DNA of 64,000 bases from Pseudomonadota bacterium (GCA_023389105.1 JAEWEY010000006.1:124001-188000); one strand, 5' to 3'. Counted from the stretch's first letter, positions 53,800-62,621 are shown. Notes: generated by a model not told the origin, from the sequence alone. A program made the numbers and translations.

Positions 53800-55182
53800 A
53801 TGCGCAAATTCTCGCTAACCCGTCGCTCACTCCTCGGTAGCGGAGGCGCCGCGCTTTTGCTTCCCGGCACCGGCGCGACGGCCGCGCCAATGAGCTGGCG
53901 AGTGCTAAGCCAGGACGTGCGGAATGAAATGAGCTGGGCGTGGCGCAACTATCGCGAGCACGCGTGGGGCAAGGACCAGATCAAGCCGATCAGCGGCGGA
54001 AACGAAAGCTTCCCGCTCAAGAACCATCACCTCGGCCTGTCGCTCATCGAGGCGCTCGACACCCTCTGGATCATGGGGCTCGACGCGGAATTCCGCGACG
54101 GCGTCGACTGGGTGAAGGCCAATCTGGATTTCGACGTCGATGGCGAAGTGTCGGTGTTCGAAACGTCGATCCGGCTCGTTGGCGGGCTGCTCTCGGCGCA
54201 CCATTGCTGCGGTGACCCGATGCTGCTGGCGAAGGCCAGGGATCTCGCAGACCGGTTGCTGCCGAGCTTCAATGCGTCGCCGATCGGCATTCCGCATCGC
54301 TACGTCAACCTGCGCACTGGTGCGCTGCGCGGACCCGTCACCAACCCGGCCGAGACCGGCACCTTCATCCCCGAATTCGGCTATCTCAGCCGCCACACCG
54401 GCGACGACCGTTACAGCGCCGCGGCCAAGCGCGCTTTAGTGTCGATGTTCGACCGGCGCTCCAAGATCGGTCTGCTCGCCGACAGCATCGACTGCATGAC
54501 CGGCGAATGGAAAAGTCGCCGCGCGACGATCGGCCCACCGTCGGACAGCTATTACGAATATCTGTGGGATGGCTGGGACCTGCTCGGCGATCGGGATTGC
54601 CTTCGCATGTACCGCGCGTGCACGGTAGCGATCCTGAAGCATCAGCCGCGACGGCGCGGCACAGACCTGTGGTTCGCCAACGTCGATTTCGAAACCGGCC
54701 AGCCGCTCGATACCGAGCAGGACGAGCTCGGCTCATTCTACGGCGGCTTGCTCGCGCAAGGCGGCGACCGCGCGGCGGGCGTGGCGCACACGCGCACCTG
54801 GGCCAAGGTTCAGGCGCGCTACGGCATCCTGCCGGAAAGCATCGACTCCACCGACCTGCGCGCGCTGAGCAAGACTAACGACCTGCGGCCTGAACTTGCC
54901 GACGCCGCGTTCAATCACTGGCTGCTCGACCGGCGTGATGAATGGCGGAACCTCGTTCGTGACCATTATCTGTCGATGAAGCGCTGGAACCGGGCGCGCT
55001 ACGGTTATGCCGATATGGCGGACGTCATCACCAAGACGCAGAGCGACCACAACCCGGGCTACTGGTGGTCGGAGCAGATGAAATACTACTACCTGGTGTT
55101 CGCCGACACCCCGCGCGTGGATTACCGCAAGCTGTACCTCAGCACCGAAGGCAACATGCTGCGCGGCGCCCGCCACCGCTGA
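53800..55182 (+). CDS. GH47-family alpha-mannosidase, Tat-exported
   Basis: 460 residues. A twin-arginine signal (LTRRSLLGSGGAALLLPG) is followed by a GH47 (alpha/alpha)7 barrel: WAWRNYREHAWGKDQIKP, LSLIEALDTLWIMGLDAEF, VFETSIRLVGGLLSAH, PSDSYYEYLWDGW and the C-terminal calcium-site LYLSTEGNML (Thr in the family's 'T-E' turn). GH47 enzymes are mostly eukaryotic ER mannosidases trimming alpha-1,2-mannose; bacterial ones are fewer. It probably acts in the periplasm on mannose-containing glycans. Confidence 0.9.
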   Translation: MRKFSLTRRSLLGSGGAALLLPGTGATAAPMSWRVLSQDVRNEMSWAWRNYREHAWGKDQIKPISGGNESFPLKNHHLGLSLIEALDTLWIMGLDAEFRDGVDWVKANLDFDVDGEVSVFETSIRLVGGLLSAHHCCGDPMLLAKARDLADRLLPSFNASPIGIPHRYVNLRTGALRGPVTNPAETGTFIPEFGYLSRHTGDDRYSAAAKRALVSMFDRRSKIGLLADSIDCMTGEWKSRRATIGPPSDSYYEYLWDGWDLLGDRDCLRMYRACTVAILKHQPRRRGTDLWFANVDFETGQPLDTEQDELGSFYGGLLAQGGDRAAGVAHTRTWAKVQARYGILPESIDSTDLRALSKTNDLRPELADAAFNHWLLDRRDEWRNLVRDHYLSMKRWNRARYGYADMADVITKTQSDHNPGYWWSEQMKYYYLVFADTPRVDYRKLYLSTEGNMLRGARHR

Positions 55183-56997
55183 TCATTCTGCCGCTTGCGC
55201 GATCTCTTCAGCTAGCTGCGCCTCCGCTTGCCGCTGCCAAAGTTCGGCATAGAGGCCGTCTTGGTCGAGCAGCTCATCGTGCGTGCCGCGCTCGGCGACG
55301 CGGCCCTGGTCCAGCACCACGATCTGATCGGCGTTGACGATGGTCGACAGGCGGTGCGCGATCATGATCGTGGTGCGGCTTTCGGCGACGTGGTCGAGCG
55401 TGTCCTGAATCGCCTGCTCGGTGCGGCTGTCGAGCGCGCTGGTTGCCTCATCGAGCACCAGGATCGGCGGGTTCTTGAGCAGGGTGCGTGCAATCGCGAC
55501 GCGCTGCTTCTCGCCGCCGGACAATTTAAGCCCGCGCTCGCCGACCATAGACTCATATTTGTCGGGCAGGATGGCGATGAAGTTGTCGATAGCCGCCCCG
55601 TGAGCGGCCTTTTCGATCTCGGCCTGATCCGCGTCGCCGCGGCCGTAGCCGATATTGTAACCGATGGTGTCGTTGAACAGCACCGTGTCCTGCGGGACGA
55701 TGCCGATCGCCGCGCGCAGGCTTGTTTGCTGAACGCTCGCGATGTCCTGATCGTCGATGAAGATGCGGCCCGCTTGCGGGTCGTAGAAGCGGTAGAGCAG
55801 CCGCGCGATGGTCGACTTCCCCGCGCCTGAAGGACCGACGATCGCGCAGCTCGTCCCCGCCGGGATGTCGAGGGACAGGCCCTTCAGGATTTCGCGGTCG
55901 GCCTCGTAGCCAAAGTGCACGTCGTCGAACCGCACTGCGCCACGCGTCACCTGCAGCGCGGGAGCGCCGGATGCGTCGATCACCTCGGCGGGCGTGTCGA
56001 GCAGGTCCCACATCGCTTCCATGTCGATCAGGCCCTGGCGGATCGAACGATAGACCCACCCGAGCGCGTCGAGCGGGCGGAAGAGCTGCAGCAGAAGGCC
56101 GTTGATCCACACCACGTCGCCCGGCGAAAAGCGGCCGTTGCTCCATCCCCAAACGGTGAAGATCATCGCGCCGGCCATCATTACGTTGGTGATGAAGGCC
56201 TGACCGATGTTGAGCCACGCGAGGCTGACCTCGTTGCGAACCGCGGCGCGCGCATAGGCGCCGACGGCTTCCTCGTACCGCGCGGACTCGCGTGCCTCGG
56301 CGCCGAAATATTTGACCGTCTCGTAATTCAGCAGGGAGTCGACCGCGCGCCCGATCGCCTTGTTGTCGACGTCGTTCATCTGGCGCTGGATGTTGGTGCG
56401 CCAGTCGCTGACCTTGCGCGTGAAGACGATATAGATCGCGACGATCGCCAGCGTCGCGGCGACCAAGCCGAAGCCAAACTTGACGAAGAAGATGACACAT
56501 ATCGCGGTCAGCTCGATGATCGTCGGGCCAATGTTGAACAGCAGGAAATAGAGCATCATGTCGATGCTCTTCGTTCCGCGTTCGACGATCTTGGTCAGCG
56601 ATCCGGTGCGCCGCTCAAGGTGAAAACGCAGCGACAGATCGTGAACGTGCCGGAAGACCTTGGCCGACAGCCGCCGCGCCGCGTCCTGCCCAACCTTCTC
56701 GAAGATTGCGTTGCGCAGATTGTCTGACAGCACGCCGCCGAACCGCGCCAGCGTGTAGGCCAGCACCAGCCCGGCAACGACCGCGAACGCCGCGTGCGCG
56801 CTCATGCGGTCGACGGCCAGTTTCAACGCGTAGGGCCCTGCAAGCGTCACCGCCTTGCCCGCGAGCACCATCAACACCGCAAAGATGACGCGCGCCCTCA
56901 GCTCGGTCTCGCCGCGCGGCCACAGCATCGGCATGAACCGCCACAGCGCGGCCAGCCCACGGTTCGGGCTTGTCGGGTCGGATGCGTCTGCGGCCAT
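55183..56997 (-). CDS. ATM1-type ABC exporter (permease-ATPase fusion)
   Basis: 604 residues from ATG 56997 (the TTG at 57033 would add 12). Six-helix exporter domain with LTKIVERGTKSIDMMLYFLLFNIGPT, typical of ABCB7/ATM1. ATPase with Walker A GPSGAGKST, signature KLSGGEKQRVAIARTLL and LDEATSALD. The family exports glutathione-linked metals or sulfur species. Its 3' end abuts the GH47 gene. Confidence 0.93.
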   Translation of the reverse strand: MAADASDPTSPNRGLAALWRFMPMLWPRGETELRARVIFAVLMVLAGKAVTLAGPYALKLAVDRMSAHAAFAVVAGLVLAYTLARFGGVLSDNLRNAIFEKVGQDAARRLSAKVFRHVHDLSLRFHLERRTGSLTKIVERGTKSIDMMLYFLLFNIGPTIIELTAICVIFFVKFGFGLVAATLAIVAIYIVFTRKVSDWRTNIQRQMNDVDNKAIGRAVDSLLNYETVKYFGAEARESARYEEAVGAYARAAVRNEVSLAWLNIGQAFITNVMMAGAMIFTVWGWSNGRFSPGDVVWINGLLLQLFRPLDALGWVYRSIRQGLIDMEAMWDLLDTPAEVIDASGAPALQVTRGAVRFDDVHFGYEADREILKGLSLDIPAGTSCAIVGPSGAGKSTIARLLYRFYDPQAGRIFIDDQDIASVQQTSLRAAIGIVPQDTVLFNDTIGYNIGYGRGDADQAEIEKAAHGAAIDNFIAILPDKYESMVGERGLKLSGGEKQRVAIARTLLKNPPILVLDEATSALDSRTEQAIQDTLDHVAESRTTIMIAHRLSTIVNADQIVVLDQGRVAERGTHDELLDQDGLYAELWQRQAEAQLAEEIAQAAE

Positions 56998-57107
56998 TGC
57001 CGACAACGTAGGAAGACCACGGCTCAGCGGCAATCGAAGATGCGCGCTCTGACGGAACCGATGTCGAAATCGGCGGTTGAATCAGCAACTTATCAGGGAA
57101 CTTCGAA

Positions 57108-57356
57108 ATGGGTCCGGCTTACTTCGTCATCGCGATCTTGGGCTGCGCCGATGGCGGCAGCGCCTGCACGCCGGTCGCCACGCTGCAGACAAAGTATGAG
57201 AATGAAGCCCGGTGCCAGGCCGCGGCCGCGCCCGCGCTCGAAGCCAATACGCAATTCGATTTTCCCACGCTGCTGGCGCGTTGTCAGGCTGGCACCGGCG
57301 GCGCGGTTGAAGCGCAGCGCGACCGGAACAATCACGCGCCCGTCCGGCGGGGTTAG
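57108..57356 (+). CDS. Hypothetical small protein
   Basis: 82 residues (MGPAYFVIAILGCADGGSACTPVATLQTKYENEARCQAAAAPALEANTQFDFPTLLARC). Several Cys could pair, and the short hydrophobic start may be a weak export signal. It looks like a sphingomonad-type conserved hypothetical, but no family is recalled. A short gap separates it from the 45-codon gene. Confidence 0.6.
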   Translation: MGPAYFVIAILGCADGGSACTPVATLQTKYENEARCQAAAAPALEANTQFDFPTLLARCQAGTGGAVEAQRDRNNHAPVRRG

Positions 57357-57395
57357 TTTCGGGAACCGGGCGTTGCCGCCTCGGTTTCCTTCCTC

Positions 57396-57533
57396 ATGAA
57401 CTCATCCGATCAAAAATCGTCGAAGCCCAAGTTCCCGCGCGGCAAATCCAGTGCGGCAGCGCCCGCTCGTCCGAACCAGGCCACCGGCGCTGAGTTCGAG
57501 CGTGAAGGGCTCGGCGTCGCACCAAAGGAGTAA
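57396..57533 (+). CDS. 45-residue basic small protein
   Basis: MNSSDQKSSKPKFPRGKSSA, then a short Ala/Pro stretch and EFEREGLGVAPKE. Hydrophilic, with no membrane segment. Its stop lies five bases before the SDR start, and the SDR ribosome site (AAAGGAG) is inside its last codons, so the two are likely one transcript. Function unknown. Confidence 0.6.
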   Translation: MNSSDQKSSKPKFPRGKSSAAAPARPNQATGAEFEREGLGVAPKE

Positions 57534-57538
57534 GCCTG

Positions 57539-58393
57539 ATGTCCGACCTCGCCGAACCGATGATCCACGAAGATCGCCTTCCCGGTCACGAAAGCAAGTT
57601 GGAGCCGAAGCCGGATTGGGAGCCCCGATACAAGGGTTCGGGCCGTCTCGAGGGCAAAGTGGCGCTGATCACCGGCGCCGATAGCGGCATCGGCCGGGCG
57701 GTTGCGGCGCTGTTCGCCCGCGAAGGTGCGGACATCGCCATCTCCTACCTTTGCGAACATGACGACGCCGCCGAGACGAAGCGGATCGTCGAAGCGGAAG
57801 GCCGGCGCGCCATCACTTTGCCCGGCGACCTTGGGGAAAAAGCACTCTGTGAGAATATCGTGCAGCGTACGGTGCGCGAACTCGGACGCCTCGATATTCT
57901 GGTGAATAATGCCGGCGAGCAACATTACGACGAGGATCTGCGGGGTATCACCGAAGATCAGCTGAAGCGCACGTTTCAGACAAACATCTTTGGTATGTTC
58001 TTCCTCACGCAAGCTGCGCTTGATCACCTCGAAGAAGGGTCGGCGATCATCAACTGCACGTCGGAAACGACCTACAAAGGTTCGCCCGGTTTGCTCGATT
58101 ACAGCTCCACCAAGGGCGCGATCATGGGGTTTACCCGGTCCCTCGCGCTCAACCTCGTGGACAAGGGCATTCGTGTGAACGGCGTGGCGCCCGGACCGAT
58201 CTGGACGCCACTCAACCCGTCGGGCGGTCAACCGCCGGAGAAGATTCCGGAGTTCGGCAAGGACACGCCGATGGGCCGCCCCGGCCAGCCGAATGAGGTC
58301 GCGCCCTGCTTCCTCTTCCTCGCGTGCGAGGATTCCAGTTACATGACGGGCCAGGTCCTGCATCCCGACGGCGGGAACACCACGTCCAGCTAA
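57539..58393 (+). CDS. Short-chain dehydrogenase/reductase (YghA-like)
   Basis: 284 residues with an N-terminal extension of ~40 residues as in YghA/YhdF. NAD(P) site ALITGADSGIGRAVA, ILVNNAGEQ, the catalytic Ser-Tyr-Lys in CTSETTYKGSPGLLDYSSTKGAI, and VAPGPIWTPL. Oxidation or reduction of a small carbonyl compound; often stress-induced in bacteria. Substrate unknown. Confidence 0.93.
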   Translation: MSDLAEPMIHEDRLPGHESKLEPKPDWEPRYKGSGRLEGKVALITGADSGIGRAVAALFAREGADIAISYLCEHDDAAETKRIVEAEGRRAITLPGDLGEKALCENIVQRTVRELGRLDILVNNAGEQHYDEDLRGITEDQLKRTFQTNIFGMFFLTQAALDHLEEGSAIINCTSETTYKGSPGLLDYSSTKGAIMGFTRSLALNLVDKGIRVNGVAPGPIWTPLNPSGGQPPEKIPEFGKDTPMGRPGQPNEVAPCFLFLACEDSSYMTGQVLHPDGGNTTSS

Positions 58394-58416
58394 TCCGCCA
58401 GCAAATTTTCCCAACT

Positions 58417-58447
58417 GTCGGTAAAACAGGCTGGCCATTTTACCGAC
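58417..58447. promoter_or_regulatory. Perfect inverted repeat, candidate activator site
   Basis: GTCGGTAAAA (58417-58426) and TTTTACCGAC (58438-58447) are exact inverted copies with an 11-base spacer. The centre is ~83 bases upstream of the predicted start of the sigma-54 promoter below, a normal distance for an enhancer-binding protein site. A further ACCGAC at about 58451-58457 is a loose half-copy. Confidence 0.6.
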
Positions 58448-58487
58448 GAACACCGACGCCTCACTGAAAAACAACGACAATTTTCAA

Positions 58488-58504
58488 TTGGCACGCCCCG
58501 TGCA
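58488..58504 (+). promoter_or_regulatory. Sigma-54 (-24/-12) promoter
   Basis: TTGGCACG-CCCC-GTGCA matches the sigma-54 consensus TTGGCACG-N4-TTGCA with one mismatch and exact GG/GC spacing. Transcription would begin near 58515, ~46 bases before the 35-codon gene. Sigma-54 control is what the psp systems use, which fits the following pspC gene. Confidence 0.7.
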
Positions 58505-58560
58505 TTGTATCTGGCATGGGCCCGATGGTCGGGTCCGGGAATACAATAAGGGGATTACCA

Positions 58561-58668
58561 ATGTTCGCTTCGCTGTTTGCCGCTCGTGAGACTGCCAGCC
58601 TTTTCGCCGGTGCTTTCATTTCCGCGATGCTGCTCGTCTCTGCCGCGACTTCGCTGCCGATCGCCTAA
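58561..58668 (+). CDS. 35-residue putative membrane peptide upstream of pspC
   Basis: MFASLFAARETASLFAGAFI then SAMLLVSAATSLPIA: a single hydrophobic segment with an amphipathic start. A ribosome site (AAGGGGA) lies 8 bases upstream, and pspC follows 22 bases after the stop. It resembles small membrane partners found in psp operons by position, not by sequence. No family is recalled. Confidence 0.65.
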   Translation: MFASLFAARETASLFAGAFISAMLLVSAATSLPIA

Positions 58669-58690
58669 TTGCTACGCGAGGAAGCACGCA

Positions 58691-58876
58691 ATGAATGGAC
58701 GTTTCCTGATCAACCGCGCCGACGCAAAGGTGATGGGCGTCGCCGCCGGGATCGCCGATTACTCGGGCATCGATCCCACGATCGTCCGGCTGGTGCTGGT
58801 GGGCCTGACCCTCCTGACCGGGCCGGTAATGGTTTTCTTCTACGTACTAACGGGGCTGCTCGCGCCGCGCCAATAG
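58691..58876 (+). CDS. pspC: PspC-domain protein
   Basis: 61 residues: FLINRADAKVMGVAAGIADYSGIDPTIVRLVLVGLTLLTGPVMVFFYVLTGLLAP. This is the PspC domain (GVAAGIA-Y-GIDPT-VRL) with one long membrane helix. It is shorter than E. coli PspC (no leucine-zipper tail). PspC proteins sense membrane stress. It is apparently transcribed from the sigma-54 promoter with the 35-codon gene; pspA is not in the window. Confidence 0.9.
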   Translation: MNGRFLINRADAKVMGVAAGIADYSGIDPTIVRLVLVGLTLLTGPVMVFFYVLTGLLAPRQ

Positions 58877-58923
58877 GCGCGAGCCGCTCTTTCATCCTTT
58901 CCGCGTCCCGGCCATCCTAGGCC

Positions 58924-59355
58924 GTGACCGCCACCAAAGGACTCGACCGCTTCATCGAAGCGCAGAGAAGCGCCATCGAGGCGGCGCTCGCCGAACTTCA
59001 AGCCGGCCAAAAACAAACGCACTGGATGTGGTTCGTCTTCCCGCAAATCCATGGTCTCGGCCGCAGCTCGACGGCTCAATTCTTCGCGATCTCTTCCCTC
59101 GAGGAGGCCAGGGCATATTTGGCCCACCCGATACTGGGCCCACGTCTTCGCCAATGCACTGCCGCCGTCTTGCCCTGGGCAGGCGAACGCAGCGCCGCGG
59201 CCATCTTCGGCGAGGTGGACGCGTTGAAATTCCATTCATGCATGACGCTGTTCGACTATGTTGCGCGTCACGATGTGTTCGAGCGTGCGCTAAGGGCTTT
59301 TTACGGTAGCGCTGCCGATGAGGCGACACTCGCTTTGCTCTCCCAGCAGCGCTAA
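58924..59355 (+). CDS. DUF1810-family protein
   Basis: 143 residues: LDRFIEAQRSAIEAALAELQAGQKQTHWMWFVFPQIHGLGRSSTAQFFAI is the DUF1810 signature. GTG start (58924). The structure is known for the family; the function is not. It follows pspC by 47 bases. Confidence 0.9.
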   Translation: MTATKGLDRFIEAQRSAIEAALAELQAGQKQTHWMWFVFPQIHGLGRSSTAQFFAISSLEEARAYLAHPILGPRLRQCTAAVLPWAGERSAAAIFGEVDALKFHSCMTLFDYVARHDVFERALRAFYGSAADEATLALLSQQR

Positions 59356-59388
59356 TCAACGGTCGTTCAGCCGAGTTTGGAGATCGCC

Positions 59389-59910
59389 ATGCGCAAGCTT
59401 CTCTTCGCAATCGCCGCCACCAGCATCCTGTCTTCGCCAGCGCTGGCCGCGCTCAAGGTTGGCAGCAAGGCCCCCAACATTGAAACTGTCGGCGCGGTCG
59501 GTGGCAAGGAATTCAAGCTCAACCTCGCTGAGCAGCTGCGCAAAGGGCCGGTCGTTCTTTACTTCTTCCCGAAGGCGTTCACCTCGGGCTGCACTGCGGA
59601 GGCTCATGCGTTCAGCGAAGCAATCGGCGACTTCAAGAATGCCGGCGCACAGGTCATCGGCATGTCCGCTGACAATATTGCGACGCTTAAGGACTTCTCG
59701 GTCAAAGAATGTCGCAGCGCCTTCCCGGTCGCGACGGCAACCCCGGCAACTCAAAAAGCGTATGACGTTGCTTGGGCCGCACACCCCGGAATCACTACCC
59801 GCACGTCCTATGTGATCGACCGAACCGGCAAGATCGTCATGGTCCATGACGACTTGGATTTCAGCAAGCACGTCGCTCAGACTTTGGCCGCAGTTAAAAC
59901 GCTCAAATAG
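59389..59910 (+). CDS. Secreted peroxiredoxin (AhpC/TSA-Bcp family)
   Basis: 173 residues with a Sec signal (LLFAIAATSILSSPALA). The active site FFPKAFTSGCTAEAHAF carries the peroxidatic Cys in T-xx-C. No obvious resolving Cys follows except CRSAF at ~107, so it may be 1-Cys or use a partner. Periplasmic peroxide removal. ATG 59389 is favoured over 59377. Confidence 0.9.
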   Translation: MRKLLFAIAATSILSSPALAALKVGSKAPNIETVGAVGGKEFKLNLAEQLRKGPVVLYFFPKAFTSGCTAEAHAFSEAIGDFKNAGAQVIGMSADNIATLKDFSVKECRSAFPVATATPATQKAYDVAWAAHPGITTRTSYVIDRTGKIVMVHDDLDFSKHVAQTLAAVKTLK

Positions 59911-59931
59911 TAGCAACTAACGTGCTGAATT

Positions 59932-59949
59932 GTGGAACAAAGGTTCCAC
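59932..59949 (+). terminator. Hairpin downstream of the peroxiredoxin gene
   Basis: Perfect 7-base stem GTGGAAC/GTTCCAC with loop AAAG, followed by a T-rich CATTTTTC within ten bases. It probably ends the peroxiredoxin transcript; an operator is also possible. Confidence 0.5.
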
Positions 59950-60065
59950 CATCTGGCATTTTTCTAGGGAAAACATTAACTTAACGTAATTCAGTTCGGC
60001 GCTCTTTGCGCTCCGTTTGGCGCCGCGGGTGGCACTTGGCCGCTTATGGACGGTTGTTTCCAATT

Positions 60066-61037
60066 ATGAGGAAAACCAACCACTACGCACGGTCCAGCGC
60101 CCTCCCCGCGATTGCCGCGGCCCTGGCGCTTTCTTCAACCCCGCTGTTTGCGCAGGAAGCACAGCCGGTAACGGAGCCTGTTCCGCAGGTGACCCCGCCG
60201 CCGCCCACAATGGACGCGGCGCCGACGCCGGAGGCCGCCACTCCGGCAACGGACGCCGCCGAGCCGACGACGGCTGCTAAGCCTGCGGTGGTCGCTGCGA
60301 CGCCGGTGAAACGAGCAACGCGCACGGCCACCGCTAAGCCTGTCGCGACCAGGTCCGCGCCGGTTCGCACGGCCAATACGCAGGTTCCCGCGCGGCCTAC
60401 CGCGGTGGGTCAGTCCGCTGCGCCAATGACTGCACCCGTGACTGAACCGGCGGCTACGCCAATTGCCGAACCTTCACCCGCTCCGGCAGCGCCGGCCACG
60501 GCTCAGGCCACGCCACCGGCAAAGAATGGCAGCGAAGTTCCGGTTATTGCCGGCGGTGCCTTGGCGCTTCTCGCCTTGGGTGGAGGCGCTTTCGCCATCG
60601 CACGTCGTCGCCGTGAAGAAGACGAGAACGTGTGGGTCGACGAACAGGCAATGGCGGACGACCGTGCCGAATTCGCCGAACCGGTCCGCGACGAAACCGT
60701 GATCGAGCCGATCGAGCACGAGCAGCCGAAGATCGTCGCGCCTGCCGCGTCGGCCTTTAGCTGGGGCAATGTTCAGGCTCGTCCGGCGGCCTCCACGTCA
60801 CAGCCAACTCAGGCTACGGCTGACGATGACCGCATGCCGGGTGAAAGCTGGGTCGATCGCGCTTATCGCGGCCCGACCCCGAACAACCCATCGGCTTCAC
60901 TCCGTAATCGACTCAAGCGCGCCGCTTTCTTCGACAAGCGCGAGCGCGAGGTCGCCGCGGGGACCGCGGAGCCGGTCGACATGGGCGCCGGCTTGCCCGA
61001 GGCCATGATCGATGAGCGCGAGCGCGAACTCGCTTAA
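60066..61037 (+). CDS. Exported Pro/Ala/Thr-rich single-pass membrane protein
   Basis: 323 residues: signal peptide (LPAIAAALALSSTPLFA), a ~130-residue Pro/Ala/Thr linker, a membrane helix (EVPVIAGGALALLALGGGAFAIARRRR) and an acidic cytoplasmic tail with a conserved-looking end (ASLRNRLKRAAFFDKRERE). This architecture is typical of sphingomonads; function unknown. ATG 60066 is chosen because the signal peptide starts there. Confidence 0.8.
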   Translation: MRKTNHYARSSALPAIAAALALSSTPLFAQEAQPVTEPVPQVTPPPPTMDAAPTPEAATPATDAAEPTTAAKPAVVAATPVKRATRTATAKPVATRSAPVRTANTQVPARPTAVGQSAAPMTAPVTEPAATPIAEPSPAPAAPATAQATPPAKNGSEVPVIAGGALALLALGGGAFAIARRRREEDENVWVDEQAMADDRAEFAEPVRDETVIEPIEHEQPKIVAPAASAFSWGNVQARPAASTSQPTQATADDDRMPGESWVDRAYRGPTPNNPSASLRNRLKRAAFFDKREREVAAGTAEPVDMGAGLPEAMIDERERELA

Positions 61038-61187
61038 CCAAATTGATTTCCTGAAAGGACGTGGGCGCCGCTCGATTTTTTCGGGCGGCGTCTGCGCGTT
61101 TGGCCACTGCGATCTTAACCTTTTCTCAGCATCATCGGCGCATGAAGCGGGCTGCAAATACGCAGCACATCGCGAGGGGTCCGATTC

Positions 61188-62621
61188 ATGGGAGCGCCGG
61201 GTTCAGGCACCAAAGCGGCTGACCAGCCGTCCGCAGAAGCTTTGCTGACGGCGTTCAAGAAGATCGACGCGGCCGAACGCCGCCGCCACGCGAGTGTCCT
61301 GAATTACTGGCTCTCGATTCGCGGCGACAAGGAATTTCCACCGCTGCATGACCTCGACCCGCTCGAGCTGTCGGACGCCGGCCCTCAGTCTATCCTGATG
61401 GAGCTGATCAGCGGCGGTCACGATGCGGAAATCCGCCACATGGGCGAAGCGCTGCGCGGGGACGACTGGCCCGAGCGGATCATGGACGCCGACCAGCCGT
61501 CGGTCCTCTCCTGCATCGCCAAGAAATTGCCAATCGTCGCCATCTCCCGCGATTTCCTCGCGTTCGAAGACGAATTCGACGCCGGGGACGGTCCAACCCG
61601 TTGCTGGGTGACACTGTTGCCGCTCAGCGCCGGTGGTGCCTGGGTCGACTATGTCTATGGCCTCGTCAGCCTCGAAGGTCCCGCCGCCAAGGCGGCAAAG
61701 CCGAGCAAGGCGAAGAAGACCCCCGATCCGGCGCAGGAGATCGCGCCCGAAGTCATCGACGATGTCGAAGAGACATCCGCCGCGGTTGATGAGCCGATCT
61801 CTCGAGTGTCCGAATTCGAGGTTGCCGCCGAGGAATCGGAAGCCGCCGTCGAGCAAGTTGAGGACGTCATGTCCGAATCAGCGCCAGAACCGTTCGACGC
61901 TGTCGACGATTATGAAGAGCCATCGTCGTCCCGCGCGGCAAGGGCGGCGCCCGGCTTTTCCAAGCTGCTCGATAGCATCGCCGGCCTGACCGGCTTCTAC
62001 GGCAGTCAGCCGGTCAAGGTTGAGCCGGTCATCGACACGGCGGACCAGACTTCGGATTATCCCGAAGTCGATGAGCCCGTTGCGGAAGAACCAGCCGCCG
62101 AAGAATCCGCCGCGGAGGAAGCTGTGGCTCAGGAACCAGTGGCCGAAGAGCACGCCTTCGAACCCGAACCGGAACCTCAACCAGAAGAGGTCGCCGTCGC
62201 CGAAGAGCCGGCGCAGCCAGTTACCGAATCACCGACCAGAGCATCGGAGGGATCATTGAAGAACAAGCTAGCCGACGTGCGCACCAAGGCAGACGAGGCC
62301 CGCCTCGCCAAGATCCGCGCCAACACCGCGCTCTATGAGGGGCTTAGCGCCGCCTATGACTTCGCCCTCGACGCGGAAGAGACGCCTGAAGAATATCTCA
62401 AGCTCGTCGAGGCGCAGGGACTGAAAATCCAATTGCGTTCGCCGATGAAGCCGGTCGTCAAGCTGGCCTTCGAGGGCATGTGCGACGACATGACGATCAA
62501 GCAGCTTGAGGCTGTCCTGGCGTGGGCGTTCGACGAAGAACTGCCGCGCGGCACGCTCGCCGAGCGAATCGATTCGGCCGGCGGCATCAGCCAGATCCTT
62601 AACGAGAAGAAGGCGGCGTAA
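61188..62621 (+). CDS. Three-part hypothetical protein (PAS-like, acidic linker, helical C-terminus)
   Basis: 477 residues. Residues 20-165 (VLNYWLSIRGDKEFPPLHDLDP, FEDEFDAGDGPTRCWVTLLPLSAGGAWVDYVYGLVSL) resemble the PAS-like/DUF1491-type sensory fold. A ~190-residue Glu/Pro/Ala linker follows, with repeated 'EEPAAEE' units. A helical C-terminal domain (LKNKLADVRTKADEARLAKIRANTALYEGLSAAYDFALDAEETPEEYLK) ends the protein. Probably a cytoplasmic scaffold or regulator; function unknown. Confidence 0.8.
   Translation: MGAPGSGTKAADQPSAEALLTAFKKIDAAERRRHASVLNYWLSIRGDKEFPPLHDLDPLELSDAGPQSILMELISGGHDAEIRHMGEALRGDDWPERIMDADQPSVLSCIAKKLPIVAISRDFLAFEDEFDAGDGPTRCWVTLLPLSAGGAWVDYVYGLVSLEGPAAKAAKPSKAKKTPDPAQEIAPEVIDDVEETSAAVDEPISRVSEFEVAAEESEAAVEQVEDVMSESAPEPFDAVDDYEEPSSSRAARAAPGFSKLLDSIAGLTGFYGSQPVKVEPVIDTADQTSDYPEVDEPVAEEPAAEESAAEEAVAQEPVAEEHAFEPEPEPQPEEVAVAEEPAQPVTESPTRASEGSLKNKLADVRTKADEARLAKIRANTALYEGLSAAYDFALDAEETPEEYLKLVEAQGLKIQLRSPMKPVVKLAFEGMCDDMTIKQLEAVLAWAFDEELPRGTLAERIDSAGGISQILNEKKAA

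Noticed and set aside
61060..61090. Hairpin with a T run between the two sphingomonad-type genes
   Set aside because: The T run is in the loop and the stem is imperfect; not convincing as a terminator.
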